From contig NC_088302.1 of NCBI RefSeq assembly GCF_032854445.1, forward strand, positions 50,064,046 to 50,128,045: DNA of 64,000 nucleotides, given 5' to 3'. This DNA is from Liolophura sinensis. Taxonomy: Eukaryota > Mollusca > Polyplacophora > Chitonida > Chitonidae. Position 1 is the first letter of the stretch, and the number at the start of each line of letters is the position of its first letter. This document shows positions 33,402 to 44,500 of the stretch, one piece after another. The notes beneath the pieces are model-generated. The model was not told the origin of the DNA. It made no database searches and saw only the letters and a program-made list of their open reading frames with translations. The translations under genes were made by a program, and so were the position numbers.

Positions 33402-35457
33402 GTGTGTTTATAGCATAAGTGTTGTTAATAAGATTTGTTAATTTTTGTTATTAAATTCGTAGATATTTCAGTTTTGATCAACGTGTTTTATGCCTTTGTA
33501 ATAACAGGGGGCGTAGGAAGCAAATAAAAAGTGGGAGGTGGGAGGGGGGCATTATTCTTACTATATTCTTACGTTGTTTGTGATAGAAAACATGCAGGCA
33601 CGGCTTCATGAAAGATTATCGTTTGTAAGTATTATAGCCATGCTGAAAATATGCCATAAAATAGAGCAAATACAGCACTAAATTTTGCTGAGTGCTGGAG
33701 GACTATGCCTTCCGGAGGAATTAATAGAAGCGAGTTTCACTCCGTTTGAATGCTGAGTTACACTGCCCTATTTTGCAAATTACAAAATTTCAGATTCCAT
33801 GACGACATGAACACTTTTCCCTGAGGTTAATATACCTGACCAATAAAATTCCAGAGCGTCAATCTGTTTGAACAACTTAAAAGAAATGTTTTAACATCCG
33901 ATTCAAAATACTGAAGAAAGCAATGAAAATTCACTGTGTATTTTTTTATATGGTTGGGTCGAAAAGTGGGGGGCGACAGAACATATGCTAGCCCCCCCAC
34001 CCCCCCACCCCCCACCCTCCACCACCACCACCACACACACTTCTTAAAGTAGTATAAGGGCACGCCATCCCCTCCCCCGGCATCCCGCCTCCTACGCCTC
34101 TGAATAAGTTTCAGCAACGTATGAAAGCCATTAAAACATGTTTTTATCTCATTACAGTTTTGAAAAAAACCATTACAATTATGAGAAGCAATGGAGACAC
34201 TAAGCTCTGCTTCATTATTCAGGCAGTATTTACACTCAACTATAAACGCGTAAACCCACAACGCCCTGAAATACTTTATGCGTTTGAAGCACTCAGCCAC
34301 ATGTGCTCCCGAAATTTTAGCTGAAGAGCATGGCAAGCAATTCCCAGGTGTCAATATTTATACCGTTATCAGTTTATAGATTGAACGTTACACAAAGCTC
34401 CGATTATCAGAGTGCATATCACTGACACCAGTTACACTATCACACAGAGATTACAGCTGATAAATAAGATCTTAGACTGGTTCATTAGCACCTCTGTTAA
34501 AATAACTACCAACAAGAGTAAACAATGTTAATTTTTTTTTACACCGTGAAAGCCTATATATGTTTTTCCATGAGGATCCGTTTTTGTTGACTGCTGAATA
34601 ACGCCTGATTTATGTATGTATGTATGTATGTATGTATGTATGTATGTATGTATGTATGTATGTATGTATGTATGTATGTATGTATGTATGTATGTATGTA
34701 TGTATGTATGTATTCTTTGGTTTTTACGTCATACTTTACAATTTTTTGGTCATGTGATGATGATGAGTTATTAGGTGTGTGTACATATACCGAGTCCTCT
34801 CGTGATCATGCCGATGGCACCAGACATGACATTCCACCCAGTCACATTTTGCTGAAACCGTGCCTACCAGTCCTGTTTCTTTGCTCTAACCTATCAGCAC
34901 AGTTGGTAGAGCGTCCGCTTCGGGACCTGTAGATACAGGATCAATCCTGGATCGAGTCACACCTAAGACTTTATAAGAGGAAGTTGTAACTTCCTCGCTT
35001 GGCGCTCAGCATAAAAGGGATAGTGCAAGGACTGGTTGACCCGTATCAGTATAATGGCTCGGGCGGGGCGGCTTACTTGCCTTCGGTAAGTCGTCTCAGT
35101 GAAGCAGCACTAGATAAAAAGAGGTGGAAATCCATCCTGCAACAAGGAGGCACATTACACGTGCATGCACCCTAAGGATTCCTTGGTCGTCCTATGACTG
35201 AAAAATTGTTAAGTACGACGTTAAACCCCAAGCACTCACTCACTCACTCTAACCTATCAGTGCTGGGCGGCAAGCGAGGAAGCAAAAAGTGCCATTTTCA
35301 GTCTTTGGCCTTTGGTGCCACCTGACTCGGGATTGATTCCACGTTTCCTCACTTTGAGGCGGGCGTTCTAACCAATAGATCACCGTACCGGTCAAACGCG
35401 TGACGATGTAACACTTTTTAGAAAATGGAATGGAATGTACATGTACATATACAGGAT

Positions 35458-35526
<69 letters not shown>

Positions 35527-38500
35527 CCTATAATTGTCAATACTGGAAAATTATTATTATTTCGTGGAGTAACCTTCAATTCAAATCAACGATCATGTAC
35601 TTAGCATGAGTAGTCTATTTTGAAGGTCTTGTTGACATGACGGTGGATTTCAGAGTCCATCCAGTCTCAAAGGTCAACTCAAGGTCGCAGATATTGAATT
35701 TTGAGGGTAAATATAACTTATCTCCTTACTTTGAGGTCTGCACACGGCAAGCCATGACGGCAAACACTTAGGCCCGTAATACAGGTAGAATCACTATGAT
35801 CTGTGCATTCCTTCACTTCCATTCACCAGCGTTCACTTGAAATTTGATCAGCGCTAAATTGACCGACCAACATAAAATACACATAAGCTGAGAAAGCATA
35901 GAATAACCAACCCCTATGTCATATATACATTTTTTCTTGAATTTTTCCCACTGAATTCAACTCTTTCCACACTCTAGACCGGAATTATTACTGAAAGTTG
36001 CGACTTTCTTTTGGCACTACCGGAACAATTATTTCAGTGTACCTGTTGGCAAAAACACTAAATAAACACTATTTGGAAAGAGGTTTGAAATGACCAATTC
36101 AATAGCTTAAATTAGTGTAAGTGAATTATGCCTGAAACGCTCTAGGAGGGAGTTTACAATCTTCTTTGAACTGAGCTTATAAAAGATACATTTTCATTTG
36201 GAAAAAAATATTTAGAATACCATATATATTGCCATGCACTATTATGCCATTCACTTCGTCTGGAGTACATGTTTTGTTTTTCTGTACTGTGGAGGCCACC
36301 TCAGGGAACATATATATTCAATTTTCAAAATAGAAAATTTTATTCTATTGTGTAAATTGCATACGTTTACTGGCTCACTGTAATTGTACAATTATGGAAC
36401 ATGTGGATGCTAAGAAGTTGACCTGAATCAAAGGCATCAAGATGAGAGTAAACAGTGTTCTGGCGGTGCGATACCAAGTAACTCTGTATGAAACTTATGT
36501 ACCTATGATGAGATCCAGTCTGTTTTCTTTTCGTGGGTATATTGAGGAACATTATGAAACTTATATACACAAGTGAAAAACAGCCTGTTTTCTTTTCGAG
36601 GATGACTGGATATTTTCCTGCACTATCTTTCTTTCGGAGGTCGTAGGTTGTTGGAGTTACAAAATCAGAAGCGAATGACGACAAGCCACCGCCTTACAAA
36701 TCGTTTGTGAAGGAAGATGACAAAATCCATGACAAGGCAGAATCGGATACTTTCGGTGAAGATGAAAACAAGGAACGTGGAAATTGGAGCGGAAAACTGG
36801 ACTTCATCTTATCCTGTATTGGATTTGCAGTCGGTCTTGGGAACGTATGGCGATTTCCATACAAGTGTTACGACAATGGCGGAGGTAGGGAATTAGTTTT
36901 TGGTTCGTTGTTTGACAATACTTAACTCAGAACATACAAACCTCATCAGGAATCGTCCACAGGGAGAGAATATGTACAGGTAGCAGATAACACGAATTGC
37001 GCACTAGTCGCACAAAAAATCGGAAAGGTCCATTGATAACCTTGGCATAAAACTTCATAAAGTGGAAAAATGATTTACAAAACAAACAGCAAGAAAAATA
37101 AGTTCCTAACTCACTCCCAAGGAAGATAATACACATAACATCATAACAATCAAAGACAAAAACAAACACTGACCCCAACATCCTGTTAGATTTGTCATGT
37201 GCATGTTAAAATCATTTTTTGAATATATTTTAAGAAAGCAAACAGTATAGTGTGTGACCTTGCCCTCACGATTGTTAAATACAAACACTGAAGATAAGAT
37301 CTACAGTTAATTGCGCGGACCATGTCCTATTGCTCTACAAATATATCCAAAACTTCTTTAAATTTACATGCCCAGTAAGAGCACATATAAAGGCAAGATG
37401 TTGTTTACTCACCAACCCTAATAATGTCCCGGGCATATTATTTGTGCTATTTTTACTCTATATACGTGTGAAACTTTTTGATGTTACCCAAAACTTGCTC
37501 AACTTGCCCATTCACTTGGAAGGCTTTCCCTGCCAAGTGACCAAGAAATTGGTCACTCCAATCTTAATAGCCATGAAGTTATCCACAAAGCGCATCATGC
37601 CAACACTTTGATGCTTGAACAAGCGCTTAAAAAGCATTGAACATCTAAGCTTGAATTCTGGGCTGGAAATTCCAAATATCTGAGCCTATAAGGCGAACTA
37701 TACTTTGTTTATCTGGTACATGATTGGTTCTTACCTTTATATAGAAATGATCATTATGTATACAAATTTATCGGACTCTTGCTAAAAATTACCTTTGTGA
37801 ATGAGTAAATATACTAATAAAGTCTCGAAATAATGACTCACCATTCTGAGCCTCACATCTTAAAAATTGTTCTTAAAAACGTGTTAAATTTTTTCCAGTA
37901 ATTTTTACTATATAGTATTTGTCATGATTTCAAGATATATTTTTCCTCAGAGATTTTCACCTTGGTGGAAAGTCAGGTGATATCCTCGCCAGAGAGAAAC
38001 AAGATGGTTGACAAAATGTGGTCGATATCAAAGCCAAGAGCAAACTGTTGACTATCGAAGTGTAGAACCGGATTGTATATTGACGAATTATAACCTATTT
38101 ATGTCAGCGACCATTTTGGATCCCGTGACTTTTCAACCAGATGATATCCTCTAAAACTTAATACTAAAAATTGCAGGCTGTCTCTAAGAAAATTAAAAGC
38201 GAATTGCTTCACCTTTGCCAAACAGGTGCTTTCCTAATTCCCTATACCCTGATGTTGGCCCTGGCTGGACTACCGTTATTTTTCATGGAACTGTCATTTG
38301 GCCAGTTTTCATCTCTAGGACCAATTACAATCTGGAAAATTAGCCCACTGTTCAAAGGTAAGACAAGAATGTGAGCAATGCTGCTACCAAGACCAGTTCT
38401 GATGAAATATTTCCTGTTTATATGTGTTCAGAGTATTACATATGTATGTAATACACGTATTTCACCGGTTACGTGAGACCATTTGGCCGTATTTCACCGG

Positions 38501-41500
38501 TTAGGTGTGACCATTTGACCGTATTTCACAGGTTACGCCAGCCGTCACAGTGTCGTCGCTGCTCTGCTTTTTTCTCTCTGTGTCTTAATTATACGTCTTA
38601 ATTATATTACAATTACATTTAGAGAATCAAAATAGTGGACATGTAATGTAATGTTTGGAGACTCGCTGCCCCACATGAGTAAAAACGCTAGTTCCCTGCG
38701 ACCATCTAGCCCTAACCTTTGAATTCGAGTGTTCCCATCCAGCTTTCGCTGTTCATGCTGTGGCTTTAATCAAGGTACCTTAGTCTTGTCTTGCATTATA
38801 CATCTATCATAATCATCAATAGATGAATTGTTGTATTTAACCAGGTATCGGTTACTGTATGGTGATCATTTCCATATTGGTGGACATCTACTACAACGTC
38901 ATCATTGGCTGGTCATTCTACTTTCTGTTCCGGTCCTTTACCTCTGTGTTACCATGGTCACACTGTGATAACGACTGGAACACCGAAATGTGTGTGGAGA
39001 TCGGAAACCTAAATTCCAGCCGGGTACAAAATATCACAGGTGAGGCGGTGGTGGGTAGCGCACGCTAGATACCTGTGTGAATATCGGACATCTCACCTCA
39101 CACCTTTATGCGGAGGGTTTTTAGATAAGTAATCCGCATTCGTATCATACACGGCTTAATTTGTGGATTCTCGTGTTAAAATATAGCAATCCAGTATAAA
39201 CTCAAATGATTGTTTAAAAATAATTTCGAACAAAAAGGTTCGCCTTTGATTCACATCATTTTTAATAAAAAGTTTTGTGTCCAAAATGTTGTCATTCTCT
39301 AGGATGGACCAGCCAGACAACTTAATCATCATCATCGTTATATCTTTCATTTATCATTCACAGATAAACTTTGTCAAGTCGCTCTCAAGGCCAATCCGCT
39401 AGCTAATTGCTCAGTTCCCAAGTTTTCCACCCCTAGCGAAGAGTTTTGGAAGTGAGTCACACACCTATATATTCATTACTGTTTGTTTCTGCCCAGCTCT
39501 CTACAGTCTGAATATGTCTAGTCTAAAGGTTAGGTCTACCCTGCCACAGTCTTAACCAACTACCTTGGTTTTACCGCTCATATGTTTTGTTATGAAGTCA
39601 AAGCCTCGAAATCACCCTGAATAACAGACTAACTTATTTGGTTTATTTATTTCCTTGGGGTTTTTTTTAGGATATTGAAGGGTATGGGAGAAGTTTGCCA
39701 GATACCTTAGAGCCTTTCTAAAGTAAAATTCAAATACAAGGCTTTCTGTCAGGATAAATACGAAATGCTATAAAAAGTATGACCTGTCTGTAGGTTAGTT
39801 TAACGTTCTGAAGAAGGCAAAATACCAATTATCAGACGTAAAAACTAGATGTTTACATACTCTTTCAAAACTTATTGTAAAATTTAACGTTGCTAGTTTC
39901 TGCTGTCTTAATATCACTAAATGTCTCTCATTATCCAAAGTTGTAGTTTCTATGTATTCCAGACGTCACGTGTTGAACCAAACAGACGGTCTTCACGATA
40001 TCGGAACCTTACGCTGGCAAACCACGCTGTGTCTTATACTCGCCTGGACAGTCATCTTCCTCTGTTTAGCGAAGGGCGTGAAGTCATCTGGCAAGGTACG
40101 AGTTACATGCTCTTACAAACTACCTAAATACTTTCAGTGGACATTTTGTATGAATATTTTTTCAATAATGTTATCGCATAACATAGTTTTCCCAGTGATA
40201 TGAAATTAAAATAAAAAGTAAGCTTGAAAAAATTTTAGCTTTTATTGTTCATGTGTATGCCTACTTTACAGGTTGTATACTTTACCGCAACATTTCCGTA
40301 TGTTGTTCTCCTGATCTTGTTAGTTCGAGGTTGCACGCTAGAAGGCTCTTTGGATGGAATTATATTCTACCTGACCCCTAAATGGGAGTACCTTCTTAGA
40401 GCCCAGGTGAATATATACTTTTTTTTATGAGAATATTAATTTTTTGCTTAGCTCGGCAAACACATGTACTGGTAATTTCAGTTACTAAACTTCAAGGAAA
40501 TATGGGGCAAAAAGTTGGAAAGCTGATCTGCGTTCAATAGATATGTCTGACTTAATGACAGTTAAATGCTGTATAAGTGAAGGAATATTGAGCAAACTTA
40601 GCGTCAATCAATCTGTCAAGGGAAGAACAACAAATTTTCTGGATCAGTGATAAATCCCGAGTAAAAATAAATGTCTTTTCTTTCCGTTCCACAGACCTGG
40701 GCTGTGGCCGCTACACAGATCTTCTACTCTCTGGGACCAGCTTTTGGTGGTCTGATCACAATGGCGTCTTACAATCGCTTCAACAACAACTGCTACAGGT
40801 ACTTCTGTGTATAAGGTTTATGCAAGGCTGGTGTATCACGGAAATCGGAGAGTGGTTTGTAGAGTAAATAGAGTAAAGGTGAAAGAGTAAATGAAGAAGT
40901 CTTTTGCACAAAGGTTGTGTGGAGAATTCCAACAGCCATCAGTGATTCCAAAATCTATCTGTTTCTCATTCTCAGAGACGCTCTGATCGTTGCTATTCTG
41001 AACTGTGCCACGAGCGTATTCGCGGGATTTGTTATCTTCTCGCTGATTGGCTTCATGGCTCGGATGATGAACAGAGATCCTTCCAAAGTAGTAGATCAGG
41101 GTGAGTGACTTAGTCAGCCATTTTCAAGCCCGCAGTAAAATCCATTTAACTTGATCTTCATTAATATACGGCTGTGGGGATGTTAACATGGAGAGGAAAT
41201 CTGAGCGAATTCGATGGAAATCTTCGTGCGTAACTAGTAAGTATTGTAAGCGGCCTGAAAAAGGCACCTAAAGTCGCACGTGATCCGTCAGAGGCTGGAC
41301 ACGGCTGGAGAACTTATGATCTCATTTCAAAGTGGTCACATTTTCCCGCCAATGACCATGCAGAGTCCTTAGATACACGTCTGACACGCAAGTCTGGTTT
41401 CTACAGAAGTCAGTGGGTGCCAAACGTCAAAATATTTTTCAAAAATATTTATGCTAATAAGAGAGATTGTAGAAGTTGTATCTCGTTACTATAGTATCTA

Positions 41501-44500
41501 GTAATTATGAGATACTTTCTTGTTATTATTTCTCATTAGCACTGGCTTCCCCAGGTCTCCTCTAAAAATACTGGCTCGACAACATGATTGGCTGGATAGA
41601 AGGAACGACTGCTAACCATTGTCTTGAAACTGTGCCTTCTTGTTATTCCTGGGAAGAGAATGTATCGAGCAGTTCTATGGTTTCGAAAACACCAGCGATG
41701 CCTTTCATGGAACTGTAATTACGCCAATGGACTACCTTTTAATAGGCGGAAAAGATAACTCCTGTATGTTTTTGACATTAAAATGTCATGGTTCCCTTTA
41801 TCCCGTGGACAGGTCCAGGCCTGGCGTTCATCGTGTACCCCGAGGGGATCGCCCAGATGCCCATCTCGCCATTGTGGTCAGTTCTCTTCTTCGCTATGCT
41901 GCTGACACTTGGGGTGGGCAGTCAGGTAAGGGAGGAAGTAGTTTATTTCTCAGAACTTTATGGAAATCAGAAACGCCACGTAACCAATTCGCATAAATTT
42001 ATTACAAAAGGAAATTATAGGAACCGTATTATGATTAGTATACTACAGAATTTATGTTAATAATATTTCATGCGAATCTTAATCTTCATGTAACTGTCCT
42101 ATCAGTGAACTCAAGCATGACGTTCCTCAAGACTGATGTCAGTTGCTACAAGCATTAAAGCCAGATATGAACTTTGACCTGGGAAAGCAGGCGGGGAGCC
42201 AATGTCTTCACTGTTGGACGGGCCGTTCTTGATTTCCGTAATTTAATGTGTAGCTCCTGTGTAGCTCCTGTGTAGCTGCTAAGATCCTCCCAATATGCCC
42301 AAGTTACTTAAGAATGTCGCTGGCAGTCATCCTCTTCATAAAAACGGCAGTCGTTCGTCATATCTATCTAACTTTTCACAGCTTATGGTGGCTGTTGTAG
42401 ATGACTCATTCTAGCGTGTAGAAATGGTGACGAATATTATACTGTTCATAGTTTGTGATGGTGGAGAACGTAATCAGCGCTATCGTAGACGAGTACCCGG
42501 TACTGAGAACCAGGAAGACGTGGGTGACGCTGGTCACGTGTGTGGTTATGTGTCTGCTAGGCCTCCCAATTTGTACACAGGTAAATTTTAACATATGCTG
42601 AAAAAAATCAAGGGCATCGTTCAAGTTATTTATTTGATTTATCTAATGGGTGTTTCACGTCATACTCAAGAATAATTCACTTACACGACTTTGGCCAGCA
42701 TTATGAATTGAAGAAACCGGACAGAGCCTGAAGGAAACCCACGACCATCCACAGGCTGCTGGAAGACAGTCCCACGTAGAGGAAGCCAGCATGAGCTGCA
42801 CTTGAACCATAAGTAGTGCGTCTGTTCCAGCCAGACTGTGTTTGTATCCCAGACTTTACGTAGGTAATGGTTCGACATTCATAACTTTATTCCCAGTCTA
42901 ATAGGATAGCTTTTCCACCATAATGTCGGGCCAATTTTCCATTGGTTATATCGACATACTCAATAAGCGAGATACACGCCAGGGATATTGTTCCAGGAAG
43001 CAGTTGTCTCAGTTGACTGCAACTATCAAGGCAACAGCACAAATTGTGACAGGGTTCTGGGAGTAATGACGTCTCGGAACCCCACTGCCACGCGTCTTTT
43101 CGAATCTTGGTTTATTTCCAGCCGTGTGTTATTATTTTTCAGGGTGGAATCTATCTATTTGTTCTCATGGAGAATTACACGGCCGGATTCTCACTGCTCA
43201 CTGTCGCTTTTCTTGAGTGTGTTGTGCTATGTTGGGTCTACGGTAAGTGTATATGCTCACTGTGCTATGTTGGGTCTTCGTTAAGTGTATATGTTCACTG
43301 TGCTATTTTGGGTCTGCGGTAAGTGTATATGATCACTGTGCTGTGTTGGGTCTTCGGTAAGTGTATATGTTCACTGTGCTATGTTGGGTCTTCGTTAAGT
43401 GTATATGATCACTGTGCTATGTTGGGTCTACGGTAAGTGTATATGATCACTGTGCTATGTTGGGTCTACGGTAAGTGTATATGATCACTGTGCTATGTTG
43501 GATCTTCGGTAAGTGTATATGTTCACTGTGCTATGTTGGGTCTACGGTAAGTGTATATGATCACTGTGCTATGTTGGGTCTACGGTAAGTGTATATTTTC
43601 ACTGTGCTATGTTGGATCTTCGGTAAGTGTATATGTTCAGTGTGCTATGTTGGGTCTACGGTAAGTGTATATGATCACTGTGCTATGTTGGGTCTACGGT
43701 AAGTGTATATGATCACTGTGCTATGTTGGGTCTACGGTAAGTGTATATTTTCACTGTGCTATGTTGGATCTTCGGTAAGTGTATATTTTCACTGTGCTAT
43801 GTTGGATCTTCGGTAAGTGTATATGTTCACTGTGCTATGTTGGGTCTACGGTAAGTGTATATTTTCACTGTGCTATGTTGGATCTACGGTAAGTGTATAT
43901 TTTCACTGTGCTATGTTGGGTCTACGGTAAGTGTATATTTTCACTGTGCTATGTTGGGTCTACGGTAAGTGTATATGATCACTGTGCTATGTTGGGTCTA
44001 CGGTAAGTGTATATTTTCACTGTGCTATGTTGGATCTTCGGTAAGTGTATATTTTCACTGTGCTATGTTGGATCTTCGGTAAGTGTATATGTTCACTGTG
44101 CTATGTTGGGTCTACGGTAAGTGTATATTTTCACTGTGCTATGTTGGATCTACGGTAAGTGTATATTTTCACTGTGCTATGTTGGGTCTACGGTAAGTGT
44201 ATATTTTCACTGTGCTATGTTGGATCTTCGGTAAGTGTATATTTTCACTGTGCTATGTTGGATCTTCGGTAAGTGTATATGTTCACTGTGCTATGTTGGG
44301 TCTACGGTAAGTGTATATTTTCACTGTGCTATGTTGGATCTACGGTAAGTGTATATTTTCACTGTGCTATGTTGGGTCTACGGTAAGTGTATATGAACAC
44401 TGTGCTATGTTGGGTCTACGGTAAGTGTATATGCTCACTGAATTCTGTAATATGCTGGGTATTCGTCAGTTGCATATATATGCTTTTTATGAATTTGCCA

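Larger units (their letters stand above)
33402..36646. other. Intron 1 of SLC6 copy A
   Basis: A 3.2-kb intron with poly-C tracts (33990-34015), a (TATG)n microsatellite, a complete ACTC-tailed SINE, a (TA)n run and a diverged 70-bp duplication at 36485-36605. A minus-strand frame at 33827-34354 runs through the poly-C tract and is not considered coding. Confidence 0.65.

Noticed and set aside
33827-34354. 175-codon minus-strand ORF
   Set aside because: Passes through a poly-C tract and low-complexity W/G runs; no domain recognised.
34612-34712. Frame of repeated MYVC
   Set aside because: Translation of a (TATG)n microsatellite.
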